Shown here piece after piece: positions 1 through 9,173 of a stretch of 64,000 nt of DNA. Every line of letters starts with the position of its first letter. Positions within the stretch are counted from its first letter, which is position 1. The stretch lies in contig NZ_BAFX01000061.1 of NCBI RefSeq assembly GCF_000308815.1, positions 45,476 to 109,475 on the forward strand, written 5' to 3'. Origin of the DNA: Nocardia concava NBRC 100430 (GTDB lineage Bacteria; Actinomycetota; Actinomycetes; Mycobacteriales; Mycobacteriaceae). The translations under genes were made by a program, and so were the position numbers. The notes under the pieces were generated by a model that was given only the letters and a program-made list of their open reading frames with translations, was not told the origin of the DNA and made no database searches.

Positions 1-1
1 C

Positions 2-874
2 CGCGACCGCACCGACGTCGAATCCCTGACCCGCCAACTCGACGCGGTCTCCACCATGAGCACCGTCCTGCGCGCCCAGCGCCACGAATTCGCCAATCGC
101 CTCCACCTGCTCTCCGGCCTACTGCACACCGACCGCCCCGACGAGGCCGCGCGCTACCTCGAGGAACTTCTCGGCACCGGCCCATTGGGCGCGACCCTTC
201 CGGGTCTGGAAACCATCCGCGACCCCTACCTGCAAGCATTCCTCGCCGCCAAGTCCGCCCACGCCCGTGAACGCGGCGTCCATCTCCGCCTCGGCCCCAA
301 CACCTGGGTCGAAGCGAATCTCGCCGCCCCCGTTGACGTAACGACCGTCCTGGGCAACCTGCTCGACAACGCCATCGACGCCGCGGCGGCCGTGAGCTCC
401 GCCGACTCTGAGCGTGCGGCCGGGTCGTCCACCCGTCATTCCGGCGTGCTCTTGGCCGGAATCCACCCTGCCGGTGTGGATCCCGGCCAAAAGAACGCCG
501 GGATGACGAAGCAGCATTCCGCGGCCGGGGGATCGGGGCCGGTCGTCGAGGTGGAGTTGGTGCAGGAAGGGGACACCCTGCATATCGCGGTCGCCGACAA
601 CGGGGCGGGCGTTGCGCCCGATCTGGTGGATTCGGTCTTTGCCGAGGGCGTCTCGACCAAGTCGGGTGGTGGGCCCGGCGGGCGCGGGCTGGGGTTGGCG
701 CTGTCGCGGCAGGTGGCGCGGGCGCGCGGCGGGGATGTGTGGCTGGCGGACCCGGGCGGTGCCGAGACGGCTGCGGGTGGGGAAGTCGAAGGCGAGAAGG
801 CTTTGGGGGGAGCGGAATTCATTGCCCGGATGCCGGGTGTGTTGTCGGAAGAGGAAATGGTGTGGGAGAGCTGA
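2..874 (+). CDS. Sensor histidine kinase, CitA/DcuS type (5' truncated by window)
   Basis: The C-terminal part of a two-component sensor kinase. The frame is open to the window edge, so the true start and the sensor domain lie upstream. The phosphoacceptor motif RHEFANRLH (histidine near base 83) is typical of the CitA/DcuS/DctS group, which sense carboxylates. The ATPase domain follows: N box NLLDNAIDAA (about 352-387), G1 box DNGAGV (about 595-612) and G2 box GRGLGLAL (about 680-703). Between N and G1 sits an extra stretch of about 27 codons encoded by a palindromic repeat (434-508), inserted without breaking the frame. The stop overlaps the start of the response regulator at 862, so the two are translationally coupled. 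The ligand cannot be told from this fragment. Confidence 0.9.
   Translation, partial: RDRTDVESLTRQLDAVSTMSTVLRAQRHEFANRLHLLSGLLHTDRPDEAARYLEELLGTGPLGATLPGLETIRDPYLQAFLAAKSAHARERGVHLRLGPNTWVEANLAAPVDVTTVLGNLLDNAIDAAAAVSSADSERAAGSSTRHSGVLLAGIHPAGVDPGQKNAGMTKQHSAAGGSGPVVEVELVQEGDTLHIAVADNGAGVAPDLVDSVFAEGVSTKSGGGPGGRGLGLALSRQVARARGGDVWLADPGGAETAAGGEVEGEKALGGAEFIARMPGVLSEEEMVWES
434..508. repeat. Palindromic repeat element inside a kinase gene
   Basis: Two arms of about 33 bases (434-467 and about 474-508) form an inverted repeat with roughly five mismatches around a short loop containing CCTGCCGG. Each arm has the pattern CGTCAT[TC]CCGGCGT...GGCCGG[AG]ATCCAC. A second copy lies at 30964-31038 between genes. 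Here the element is read through in frame in the kinase, adding residues such as SGVLLAGIH and DPGQKNAGMT to a surface loop between the N and G1 boxes. It resembles a small non-autonomous dispersed palindromic element. Mobility is inferred, not seen. Confidence 0.85.
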
Positions 875-1542
875 GCGTGCTGGTGGTCGATGATGACTTC
901 CGGGTGGCGAATATGCATGCGGGGATCGTGGCGGCATTGCCGGGGTTCGCGGTGGCGGCGACGGTGAACAGTTTGGCGGGGGCTCGGGCCGCTATTGCCG
1001 GGGCGCAGGTGGATTTGGCGTTGGTGGATGTCTATCTGCCGGACGGGTCGGGGATCGAGTTGGTCCGGGAGGTTCGGTTCGATGCCATGATGCTCACTGC
1101 CGCAACGGAATCGGAGACGGTGCGGGCGGCGCTGGCGGCGGGGGCGCTGGGGTATCTGGTGAAGCCGTTCGATCATGCGGTGCTGGCGGCGCGGCTGGCG
1201 GGGTATGCGCGATACCGGCGGATCCTCGCGGCGCCGGAGGTGACGGCGGGGGACGTGGACGCGGCGTTGGCGGCGCTGCGTCCGGCGGTGGTGGCCGCAG
1301 CGTCGGCGGCCGGTGCGGTGGCGGCTGCTTCGCCGACGAAAGACCTGGTGCTGCAGGCGGTTCAGGCCGCCGACGCGCCCATGTCCGCGGCGCAGGTCTC
1401 GGCCGCGATCGGCATCTCCCGCGCCACCGCCCAGCGCTATCTGGCGACCCTGGTCGGCGCGGGCGACCTGCGCATGCAACTGCGCTACGGCAGCACCGGC
1501 CGCCCGGAGCAGGAGTACTCCGCGCCCCGCCGCCCGCTGTGA
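862..1542 (+). CDS. Response regulator, CitB/DcuR type
   Basis: The transcription-factor partner of the kinase just upstream. The N-terminal receiver has the acidic cluster VVDDD (residues 8-12), phospho-acceptor Asp56 in LVDVYLPDGSG and Lys near 101 in LVKPF. The C-terminal 60 residues form a helix-turn-helix (AAIGISRATAQRYLATL) as in CitB/DcuR proteins, which activate carboxylate-uptake genes. I chose GTG 862, which overlaps the kinase stop and has GGAAGAGGAA at 847-856. GTG 877 is possible but leaves almost no residues before the first beta strand. No transporter follows, so the target genes are elsewhere. Confidence 0.85.
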   Translation: MGELSVLVVDDDFRVANMHAGIVAALPGFAVAATVNSLAGARAAIAGAQVDLALVDVYLPDGSGIELVREVRFDAMMLTAATESETVRAALAAGALGYLVKPFDHAVLAARLAGYARYRRILAAPEVTAGDVDAALAALRPAVVAAASAAGAVAAASPTKDLVLQAVQAADAPMSAAQVSAAIGISRATAQRYLATLVGAGDLRMQLRYGSTGRPEQEYSAPRRPL

Positions 1543-1667
1543 AGGCACGCACAGGGGGCTTGGCAAATTCGGCGGTTTCTGGTTAACGTCGTAGGCGTGG
1601 CGGTGCTCCTGTCGGCCGACTTGTACCGGTCCAGGGTCGGGATCGTCACGAGTACAGGAGAATTCCT

Positions 1668-2075
1668 ATCACTATCCAGTTCAACCACACCATCGTCGCG
1701 TGCGTCGACAATCAGGTTTCCGCCGAATTCTGGGCGGATATTCTCGGGGTGGAGGTGGGTAAGCCGTATGGTCCGTTCATTCCGATCACGGTCGGCAATG
1801 GCGTAACCTTCGACTTTTCCAATATGCCACCGGGATTCGAGGGCGAGCCGCAACCGCAGCACTACGCCTTCCTGGTGTCGGAGGAAGAATTCGACGCGGC
1901 CTACGAGAAGATCAAGCGGTACGGCATGACCTATTGGGCCGATCCGCGGCAGCAGGGCGTGAACGAGATCAACCACAATGACGGCGGCCGGGGGATCTAT
2001 TTCCTCGATCCCGTCGGCCATTACATGGAGCTGATCACCGTCCCGTACGGCGGCTGGCCCCAACAGGTTTCATGA
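1668..2075 (+). CDS. VOC (glyoxalase/bleomycin-resistance fold) protein, non-canonical ATC start
   Basis: A 135-residue single VOC domain: N-terminal TIQFNHTIV with a metal-ligand-type His, central HYAFLVSEEEFD, and C-terminal DPVGHYMELI with the usual Glu ligand. Substrate unknown. The first standard in-frame start (GTG 1749) would remove the first beta-alpha-beta unit. Back to the stop at 1584 the frame has no ATG, GTG or TTG. An AGGAG at 1656-1660 sits seven bases before ATC 1668, exactly where a start is expected, and the following codons (TIQFNH) match the usual N-terminus of this family. I therefore place the start at ATC, with a base error as the alternative. It converges with the methyltransferase at 2087. 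Confidence 0.7.
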   Translation: MTIQFNHTIVACVDNQVSAEFWADILGVEVGKPYGPFIPITVGNGVTFDFSNMPPGFEGEPQPQHYAFLVSEEEFDAAYEKIKRYGMTYWADPRQQGVNEINHNDGGRGIYFLDPVGHYMELITVPYGGWPQQVS

Positions 2076-2086
2076 CGCGGTAGATC

Positions 2087-2752
2087 TCAGGCGGACACCG
2101 CGACGCCCAGCGAGAGCGCACCCCAAGGCTTGGGGCCGTCCTTCTGGTAATAGCGGTCGATTTCGCGGATCTCGAACCCCGCCGATTCGACCAGGCCGCG
2201 AATATCGCGATTGAGGTGGCAGCCACCGGCCACGGCCTTCTGGATCGGGTTCAACCGGTTCTGCCACTTCACCACGCCGGGATCCGGTGCGAGACCGTGC
2301 TCGACGAAATGAAAAGTGCCGCCGGGCACCAATACTCGGCGCACTTCGGCGAGCGCGGTCTCGACATCGGGAATGGTGCACAGCGTCCAGGTGGACAGCG
2401 CCGAATCGAAGCTGTCGTCCTCGAACGGCAGGTGCTGCCCGTCCAGTCCGGCTCGCTCCACCGGCACCGTCGACGCGGCGACCCGTTCGGCCGCCATCTT
2501 CCAGCCGAGATCGGCGGGCTCGACCGCGCTGACCGACTTCACGGTGTCCGGATAGAACGGCACATTGCGTCCGGAGCCGAATCCGATCTCGACCACGCGC
2601 CCGTGCAGGTCGGCGCAGACCCGCTCACGCTCGCGGTTCAGGTATTTCGTCCCGCAGCACATGTCCACGAGCCGCGGCAGCACCCGGTCTTCGTAAATTC
2701 CCACCCCACCACTCTTCCCGCCGAAGTGCCCGCGCGCCATGTGCACGTGCAC
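2087..2752 (-). CDS. Class I SAM-dependent methyltransferase
   Basis: About 221 residues with a Rossmann methyltransferase core: motif I VVEIGFGSGRN, acidic residue at the end of beta 2 (AVEPAD), motif with LPFEDDSFDSALSTWTLC, and the post-motif EVRRVLVPGGTFHFVEHG. This matches the Methyltransf_11/UbiE-like and METTL7-like group common in mycobacteria and nocardiae. The acceptor substrate is unknown. It starts six bases after the stop of the lipoprotein hydrolase on the same strand, so the two probably form an operon. The start used is GTG 2752; ATG 2740 is an alternative. Confidence 0.8.
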   Translation of the reverse strand: MHVHMARGHFGGKSGGVGIYEDRVLPRLVDMCCGTKYLNRERERVCADLHGRVVEIGFGSGRNVPFYPDTVKSVSAVEPADLGWKMAAERVAASTVPVERAGLDGQHLPFEDDSFDSALSTWTLCTIPDVETALAEVRRVLVPGGTFHFVEHGLAPDPGVVKWQNRLNPIQKAVAGGCHLNRDIRGLVESAGFEIREIDRYYQKDGPKPWGALSLGVAVSA

Positions 2753-2758
2753 GAACGC

Positions 2759-4162
2759 TCATCGTGTCGGCGGGAAGCGCTGGGTCAGCCAGCCGGTCAC
2801 GAAGGTCAGCACCTGCGGATCGATGGTGGTCTCGATACCGGCGTATTCCTTGGGGCTGCCGGTATCGGCGGGCTGCATCAGGTGATTGAGTCCGTCGAAG
2901 ACGTGCACGGTGGCATCCGGGTCGGCGGCCAGCAGGCTGCGTGCGGGGCCCTCGCTCTGGGACGCGGCCACCTGCAGATCCTTGGTGCCGTAGAAGGCCA
3001 GCACCGGCATGCGCAGCGCCTGCAGTGCCGGGGCCGGGTCGTAGCCGATGAGCGCGGCCATATACGGGGTCACCAGTGCGGCGATATCGTCCTCGGAGAG
3101 CTTCTGCTCGGCGGGCAGCTCGTCATTGTGCTGGCGCACATAGGTCTTGGCGGCCTCCAGATCGCCCGAGCGCATGAGGGTCGACAGGGTCGAATTGAAG
3201 GCGACCGCCTTGTCGATCTCCTCGGGGGTCGCGCCCTGGGCGGTGAGGATGAGCCGGTTCTGCAGCACCAGGACATCCGAGCCGGGCACCGCCGGGCCCG
3301 CCATCATGATGACGAAGGCGACGCCGCTGTCCGGACGCGAGGCGTAGAGCGGGCCGACATAGCCGCCCTCGCTGTGCCCGAGCAGACCGATCCGTTTGGC
3401 ATCGATCTCGGAACGTCCGCGCAGGAACGTCATTCCGGCGCCGATATCGTCGGCCAGATCCTTGTAGTCCGAGGTGTCGAGGTTGCCGCCGGTCTTGCCG
3501 ACCCCGCGCTTGTCGGTGCGCAGGACCGCGTATCCGGCGCGGGTGAGGGTGTCGGCCAGCAGCAGGAACGGCTTGTGGCCGAGGATTTCCTCATTGCGGT
3601 CATTGGCCCCGCTGCCGTTGATCAGCACGACGGTCGGGAACGGGCCGCCGCTGTTCGGCTCGGTCAGCGTCCCGGCGATGGTGATGTCGCCGCTGCGGTA
3701 GGTGACGTCCTCGGATTTGTACGGGAACGGCGGCTTGGGCTCCTGCGGCCGCGACGGGCCCTCGACCTTGCCGCGCGTCAGCGTCAACGGGAAGCTCTGC
3801 CCGGCTTGGGTGAACTGCCCGGTGATGGTGTCCGAGCCCTTATCGTATTTACCCTGGTACGAGGGGTCTCCGGGGATCTTGGTAATGGCCCAGGAGACGC
3901 CGTCGGCATCGGCCTGCACCGCGCTGAGCGACTTGCCCTGCAACCCCTGCGCCGGAATGTCGATGGTCGCCTTGCCATCCTCGGCGAAGCTGACACCCAC
4001 CGCCAGCGGATGATCGGGAATCTCGATGTTCCCGTGGAAGTCGCCGGTGACGCGCGGCGGCGCGGTCTCCTGCTTGGTCGCGCACCCGGCAACCAGGGCG
4101 ACCCCCGCAACCAGAGAGACGATGGCGAGCACAGCCAGGAGTACCGACCGCAGCGTACGCAT
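2759..4162 (-). CDS. Exported lipoprotein alpha/beta hydrolase
   Basis: 467 residues. The N-terminus is a lipoprotein signal (MRTLRSVLLAVL...) with lipobox VAGC at Cys27, so the protein should be anchored outside the membrane. After a roughly 120-residue beta-rich N-terminal module comes an alpha/beta hydrolase domain with oxyanion region INGSGANDRNE, nucleophile elbow GHSEGG, an acid in YGTKDLQV and His in DGLNHLMQ. This is the S9/YcjY-like hydrolase type often called acyl-CoA thioesterase or dipeptidyl hydrolase; the substrate is unknown. The frame extends upstream to 4921, but a signal peptide fixes the start at ATG 4162. It is followed by the methyltransferase gene. Confidence 0.85.
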   Translation of the reverse strand: MRTLRSVLLAVLAIVSLVAGVALVAGCATKQETAPPRVTGDFHGNIEIPDHPLAVGVSFAEDGKATIDIPAQGLQGKSLSAVQADADGVSWAITKIPGDPSYQGKYDKGSDTITGQFTQAGQSFPLTLTRGKVEGPSRPQEPKPPFPYKSEDVTYRSGDITIAGTLTEPNSGGPFPTVVLINGSGANDRNEEILGHKPFLLLADTLTRAGYAVLRTDKRGVGKTGGNLDTSDYKDLADDIGAGMTFLRGRSEIDAKRIGLLGHSEGGYVGPLYASRPDSGVAFVIMMAGPAVPGSDVLVLQNRLILTAQGATPEEIDKAVAFNSTLSTLMRSGDLEAAKTYVRQHNDELPAEQKLSEDDIAALVTPYMAALIGYDPAPALQALRMPVLAFYGTKDLQVAASQSEGPARSLLAADPDATVHVFDGLNHLMQPADTGSPKEYAGIETTIDPQVLTFVTGWLTQRFPPTR

Positions 4163-4300
4163 GATGCCCAGCCTACGCACCGACTCGCGATAACGACCCC
4201 ATCCCGACTCGGACACTCCAAATAACCACTGGGCCAATGCGAATAACTCTCCCGTCCAGATCATTGCCCGGTGTGACCCATCGCTCGTACCGTGTAAAAG

Positions 4301-5560
4301 GTGAGCAATGATGCTTCCCGCACGGGTCTCGTGGACCTGCCCACCTCGGTGAGCGGCTACGCGACCAGCGAATTCGGTCCGCTGGTACGTACTTTCGCGC
4401 GAATGGTGGGTGGTCGCCCGGGGGCGGGCGGCGGGCTCACGGTGCATCTGCGCGGGGAGCCGCTGGTCGAGATCTGGGCCGGTGAGGCCGCGCCGGGGGT
4501 GGGCTGGGACGCCGACACCGGATCGATCGTCTTCTCCGCCACCAAAGGCATTGCGGCCACGGTCATCCACCGGCTCGCCGACCGGGGACTCATCGACTAC
4601 GACGCTCCCGTCGCGCACTACTGGCCCGAGTTCGCGGCCAATGGCAAGCAGCGGATCACGGTGCGCGAGGTCATGTCCCACCGGGCCGGGCTGTACGGGC
4701 TGCCGGCGATCGCGCGCGGGCTCGACGACGTGCTCGATCACCGGATGATGGAAGAGCAGCTGGCCGCGGCGAAACCCGATCATCTGCTGGGCATTCCGAC
4801 CTATCACGCGCTGACCTACGGCTGGCTGCTGGCGGGTCTGGCGCGCGCGGTGACCGGGCGGGGGATGGCCGAGTTGTTCCGCAGCGAGGTCGCCGAACCG
4901 CTGGGGGCCGAGGGCATTCACCTGGGCCTGCCGCCTTCCGGATCACCGACCAGCGCGGCCGTGCTGCAGGGCAACAAGCTCTCGGCGGTCGGCACGAATT
5001 ACGTGTCGCTGGTGCTGGGCCGGGCCTACTCACTGCCCGGTGCGCTCGGCGCGGCAGCTCGCGCGCTGTTCCTGCCCGGCCTGGATCTGCTGCTCGAGGG
5101 CGAGGATCCGCCGATCCTGCACACCGAGCTCGGGGCGGGCAATGGCGTCTGCACCGCGACCGGACTGGCCACCGTGTACGGCGCGCTCGCTAATGACGGC
5201 ATGCATCAGGGCCGCCGGTTCCTGTCGCCGCAGACCATCAAGGCGATGCGGCATGTCGAGACCTATCGGCTCGATCACGCCTTGTTCTACATCCCGATGA
5301 TGTGGCACATGGGCTATCACTCCCTGCCGATCCCGGGCGCCCGCGCGGGCTTCGGGCACATCGGCCTCGGCGGCTCGTTCGGCTGGGCCGATCCGGGCCT
5401 GGGGCTTTCGGTCGGGTTCGTGCACAACCGGCTCGGCATCGGCGCCGCGAGTCTGGATCAAATCGCGTCGGCATGGGTGCTGCCGCTGGTGGTGCGGGGC
5501 GCTCACGCGGCGCGCCGCACCACTACCCATGTCGAACCGGCGGCCGCGTCCGTCGCCTGA
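4301..5560 (+). CDS. Serine hydrolase of the beta-lactamase/esterase (EstB-like) family
   Basis: 419 residues of the class C beta-lactamase fold. The catalytic SxxK motif is SATK at residues 79-82, with the second-motif Tyr in the YHALTYGW region and a C-terminal HIGLGGSFGWADP segment in place of the KTG box. That combination marks family VIII carboxylesterases and beta-lactamase-related hydrolases rather than true resistance enzymes. No signal peptide is visible, so it is probably cytoplasmic and acts on esters or lipids. The start is GTG 4301 with only a weak upstream AAAAGG. It is divergent from the lipoprotein hydrolase and converges on acs. Confidence 0.85.
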   Translation: MSNDASRTGLVDLPTSVSGYATSEFGPLVRTFARMVGGRPGAGGGLTVHLRGEPLVEIWAGEAAPGVGWDADTGSIVFSATKGIAATVIHRLADRGLIDYDAPVAHYWPEFAANGKQRITVREVMSHRAGLYGLPAIARGLDDVLDHRMMEEQLAAAKPDHLLGIPTYHALTYGWLLAGLARAVTGRGMAELFRSEVAEPLGAEGIHLGLPPSGSPTSAAVLQGNKLSAVGTNYVSLVLGRAYSLPGALGAAARALFLPGLDLLLEGEDPPILHTELGAGNGVCTATGLATVYGALANDGMHQGRRFLSPQTIKAMRHVETYRLDHALFYIPMMWHMGYHSLPIPGARAGFGHIGLGGSFGWADPGLGLSVGFVHNRLGIGAASLDQIASAWVLPLVVRGAHAARRTTTHVEPAAASVA

Positions 5561-5589
5561 TCGCGAGTCGCTGATCGCCCGAGGGCGGT

Positions 5590-7458
5590 TCAGCGCCGGG
5601 CGATCGCGGCGAACACGCCGGGATCCACCAGGGTCGAGGTGTCACCGAGTTCGCGACCCTCGGCCACGTCGCGCAGCAGGCGGCGCATGATCTTGCCGGA
5701 GCGGGTCTTGGGCAGCTCCGGCACCACGTGGATGTCACGCGGGCGGGCGATCGGGCTGATCTCGCGGGAGACCTCGGCCTTCAGCTCGCGCACCAGATCG
5801 GTTCCGGTGTCGGTGGTTTCGGCGGTCAGGATGACGAAGGCGACAATGCCCTGACCGGTGGTCTCGTCCGAGGCGCCGACGACCGCGGCCTCGGCCACGC
5901 CGGAGTGACCGACCAGCGCGGACTCCACCTCGGCGGTGGAGATGCGGTGGCCCGACACGTTCATGACATCGTCGACCCGGCCCATGATCCACAGGTCGCC
6001 GTCGGCATCCAGGCGTGCGCCGTCACCCGCGAAATACCAACCGGTGGAAGCGAATCGATCCCAGTAGGTCTCGCGGAAGCGCTGCGGATCGCCCCAGATG
6101 CCGCGGGCCATGGAAGGCCAGGGCTGGGTCAGCACCAGCAGGCCGTCGGCGTCGCGGTCGCCCAGGTCGGTGCCGTCCTCGTCCACGACCTTGGCGGAGA
6201 TGCCCGGAATCGGGGTCATGGCCGCGCCGGGTTTGGCGTCGGGTGTATCGGGTAGCGGAGCGATCATGATGGCCCCGGTCTCGGTCTGCCACCAAGTGTC
6301 CACGATGGGGGTTCGGTTGCCGCCGATGACTTCCCGGTACCAGCGCCAGGCTTCCGGGTTGATCGGTTCGCCGACCGAGCCCAGCAGTCGCAGGCTCGAC
6401 AAGTCGTGGGCGCCGGGGATCTCGCGGCCCCACTTCATGAAGGTGCGCACCAGCGTCGGAGCGGTGTAATAGATGGTGACGCCGTACTTTTCGATGATCT
6501 GGAAGTGGCGGTGCTCGTCCGGGAAGTTCGGGGTGCCCTCGTACACGACCTGGGTGACGCGGTTCGACAGCGGTCCGTACACGATGTAGCTGTGCCCGGT
6601 GACCCAGCCGATATCGGCGGTGCACCAGTGCACATCCTGGCCGGGCTGGTGGTCGAAGACGATGTCGTGGGTGTAGGACGCCTGGGTCAGGTAGCCGCCC
6701 GACGTGTGCAGAATTCCCTTGGGTTTTCCGGTGGTGCCGGAGGTGTAGAGGATGAACAGCGGGTGCTCGGCGTCGAAGGGCTGCGCCTGATGCTCGGCCG
6801 GTGCCTGTGCGACCGTGTCGTGCCACCACAGATCCCGGCCCGTGGTCATCGGAGTTTCGATTCCCGTGCGCTGCACCACGAGTACGTGCTCGACGGTCGA
6901 ATTACCCTCGGCCAGCGCCTCATCCACGGCCGCCTTGAGCGGAGCCGCAGTGCCGCGCCGCCATTGCCCGTCGGTGGTGATGACCATTCTGGCCCCGGCA
7001 TCGTCGACCCGCTGTCGCAGCGCGCTCGCCGAGAACCCGGCGAACACCACCGAATGCACCAGCCCGAGCCGGGCACACGCCAGCATCGAGACGATGGCCT
7101 CGGGAATCATCGGCATGTAGATGGCCACCCGATCACCGGATCGCAGACCGAGCGCCGTGAGAGTGTTGGCGGCCCTGGACACTTCGGCCAGCAGGTCGGC
7201 GTAGGTGAGGTCGCGGCTGTCGCCGGGCTCGCCCTCCCAATGGATGGCGACCTGGTCGCCGTGCCCATCGAGGACGTGGCGGTCCACGCAGTTGTAGGCG
7301 ACATTCAGCTGCCCGTCGGCGAACCACTCGGCGAACGGCGCGTCCTGCCAATCCAGCACCCGGGTGAAGGGTCGATGCCAATGCAGGCGGCGGGCCTGGT
7401 CGGCCCAGAATCCCTCCCGGTCCGATGCCGCCCGGTCGGTTTCGGTCGTGCTGGTCAC
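5590..7458 (-). CDS. acs: Acetyl-CoA synthetase (AMP-forming)
   Basis: 622 residues, full length for the family. It activates acetate (or propionate) with ATP and CoA to acetyl-CoA in the cytoplasm. Seen motifs: P-loop-like YTSGTTGKPKG, TWWQTETGAIM, the hinge region GDGARLDADGDLWIMGR, and the C-terminal PKTRSGKIMRR with the lysine that is reversibly acetylated in Acs enzymes. The frame runs back to 8283, but the family N-terminus and an AGGAG eight bases upstream fix the start at GTG 7458. It lies downstream of the DUF485 and ActP-like genes on the same strand, so acetate uptake and activation are encoded together. Confidence 0.95.
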   Translation of the reverse strand: MTSTTETDRAASDREGFWADQARRLHWHRPFTRVLDWQDAPFAEWFADGQLNVAYNCVDRHVLDGHGDQVAIHWEGEPGDSRDLTYADLLAEVSRAANTLTALGLRSGDRVAIYMPMIPEAIVSMLACARLGLVHSVVFAGFSASALRQRVDDAGARMVITTDGQWRRGTAAPLKAAVDEALAEGNSTVEHVLVVQRTGIETPMTTGRDLWWHDTVAQAPAEHQAQPFDAEHPLFILYTSGTTGKPKGILHTSGGYLTQASYTHDIVFDHQPGQDVHWCTADIGWVTGHSYIVYGPLSNRVTQVVYEGTPNFPDEHRHFQIIEKYGVTIYYTAPTLVRTFMKWGREIPGAHDLSSLRLLGSVGEPINPEAWRWYREVIGGNRTPIVDTWWQTETGAIMIAPLPDTPDAKPGAAMTPIPGISAKVVDEDGTDLGDRDADGLLVLTQPWPSMARGIWGDPQRFRETYWDRFASTGWYFAGDGARLDADGDLWIMGRVDDVMNVSGHRISTAEVESALVGHSGVAEAAVVGASDETTGQGIVAFVILTAETTDTGTDLVRELKAEVSREISPIARPRDIHVVPELPKTRSGKIMRRLLRDVAEGRELGDTSTLVDPGVFAAIARR

Positions 7459-7538
7459 TGCGCTTTCTCCTGTCGAATGATGGTGGGGGACAATGCCGTT
7501 CCCCGGGGCGGGCCGCGCGGTGCCCGCCCCGGGGCGGG

Positions 7539-9173
7539 TCAGTGCGCGACGGCCTTCTCGGCTCCGACGCCGGTGAGGGCGCGCACCTCCATTTCGGCGG
7601 CCTTGGCGGGGTCCTCGTCGGCCTTGCCGAGGAAGGTGCCCACGATGCCGAGCACGAAGGCCAGCGGGATGGACACGATGCCCGGGTTGGACAGCGGGAA
7701 CCAGTCGAAGTCCAGCTTGGGCAGCATCGCCGTCTTGGAACCGGAGACGGCGGGGGAGAAGACGATCAGCACGATGGTCGAGATCAGGCCGCCGTACATG
7801 CTCCACAGCGCGCCGGTGGTGTTGAAGCGCTTCCAGAACAGCGAGTACAGGATGGTCGGCAGGTTCGCCGAGGCCGCCACCGCGAAGGCGAGCGCCACCA
7901 GGAACGCGACGTTCTGACCGTTGGCCAGGATGCCGAGGCCGATGGCCAGCAGGCCCACCACGACCGCGGTGATGCGCGAGACCCGCACCTGCTCGCTGTC
8001 GGAGACCTTGCCGCGCTTGATGACTCCGGCGTAGATGTCGTGCGCGAAGGATGCCGAGGCGGTGATGGTCAGACCGGCGACCACCGCCAGGATGGTGGCG
8101 AAGGCGACGGCGGAGATGACCGCCAGCAGCACCACGCCGCCGAGCTCGTAGGCCAGCAGCGGGGCGGCGGAGTTCTGTCCACCGGCCGCGCCCAGGATCT
8201 TGTCCGGGCCCACGATGGCGGCCGCGCCGTAGCCGAGCACCAGCGTGAACAGATAGAACGCGCCGATCAGGCCGATCGCCCAAACCACCGAGCGGCGCGC
8301 CTCTTTCGCGGTCGGCACGGTGTAGAAGCGCATGAGCACGTGCGGCAGACCGGCCGTGCCGAGCACCAGGGCCAGGCCCAGGGAGACGAAGTTCAGCTTG
8401 GAGGTGCCGTTCGCGCCGTACTGCGCGCCCGGTGCCAGCACATCACGCTTGGCCACGGCCTTGGCGGTCGACTCCGACACGTGCTGCTGCGCCGAGCCGA
8501 GGATGTCGGAGAAGTGGAATCCGAACTTGCCCAGCACCATCACGGTCATGAACGCCGCGCCCGCGATCAGCAGCACGGCCTTGATGATCTGCACCCAGGT
8601 GGTGCCCTTCATGCCGCCGACCAGCACGTAGACGATCATGAGAACGCCGGCGACCGCGATCACGATCGACTGCCCGGTGCGGCTCTTGATATCCAGCAGC
8701 AGCGCCACCAGACCGCCCGCGCCTGCCATCTGCGCCAGCAGATAGAACAGCGACACCGCGAGCGTCGACAGCGCCGCGGCCGTCCGTACCGGCCCCTGCT
8801 TGAGCCGGAAGCTCAGCACATCGGCCATGGTGAATTTGCCGGTGTTCCTGAGCATTTCGGCGACCAGCAGCAGCGCGACCAGCCATGCCACCAGGAAGCC
8901 GATGGAGTACAGGAACCCGTCGTACCCGTACACGGCGACGGCCCCCGCAATGCCGAGAAAGCTTGCGGCCGAAAGATAATCGCCCGCGATGGCGATCCCG
9001 TTCTGCGGCCCTGAGAACCCGCGCCCACCGGTGAAGAAGTCCGCCGCACCGGCATTGGACCGACTGGCCCGCACCACCACGACCATGGTGACGGCCACGA
9101 ACAGCGCGAAGATCGCGATATTGACCGCGGGCTTGCCGACGGTCTCGGCCGCGGCATAGGTCAGCGTATTCAC
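7539..9173 (-). CDS. actP: Cation/acetate symporter of the SSS family (ActP-like)
   Basis: 544 residues with about 13 membrane helices. The signature GGRGFSGPQNGIAIAGDYLSA followed by AASFLGIAG is characteristic of ActP/MctC-type sodium:solute symporters, which bring in acetate and other short monocarboxylates. The GTG start at 9173 overlaps the DUF485 gene stop by GTGA. Acetyl-CoA synthetase follows after 80 bases. ActP of E. coli has the same partners (acs-yjcH-actP), here in the order DUF485 protein, symporter, synthetase. Acetate specificity follows from this context. Confidence 0.9.
   Translation of the reverse strand: MNTLTYAAAETVGKPAVNIAIFALFVAVTMVVVVRASRSNAGAADFFTGGRGFSGPQNGIAIAGDYLSAASFLGIAGAVAVYGYDGFLYSIGFLVAWLVALLLVAEMLRNTGKFTMADVLSFRLKQGPVRTAAALSTLAVSLFYLLAQMAGAGGLVALLLDIKSRTGQSIVIAVAGVLMIVYVLVGGMKGTTWVQIIKAVLLIAGAAFMTVMVLGKFGFHFSDILGSAQQHVSESTAKAVAKRDVLAPGAQYGANGTSKLNFVSLGLALVLGTAGLPHVLMRFYTVPTAKEARRSVVWAIGLIGAFYLFTLVLGYGAAAIVGPDKILGAAGGQNSAAPLLAYELGGVVLLAVISAVAFATILAVVAGLTITASASFAHDIYAGVIKRGKVSDSEQVRVSRITAVVVGLLAIGLGILANGQNVAFLVALAFAVAASANLPTILYSLFWKRFNTTGALWSMYGGLISTIVLIVFSPAVSGSKTAMLPKLDFDWFPLSNPGIVSIPLAFVLGIVGTFLGKADEDPAKAAEMEVRALTGVGAEKAVAH

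Noticed and set aside
434..508. CRISPR or insertion-sequence end
   Set aside because: Only two dispersed copies, no spacers, no transposase, and no target-site duplication that I can see.
2216..4225. Long plus-strand open frame opposite the methyltransferase and lipoprotein genes
   Set aside because: Antisense shadow with no domains; the minus-strand genes have clear motifs.
7459..8283. N-terminal extension of acs to 8283
   Set aside because: Overlaps the ActP gene in another frame; AGGAG before GTG 7458 and the family N-terminus fix the start.
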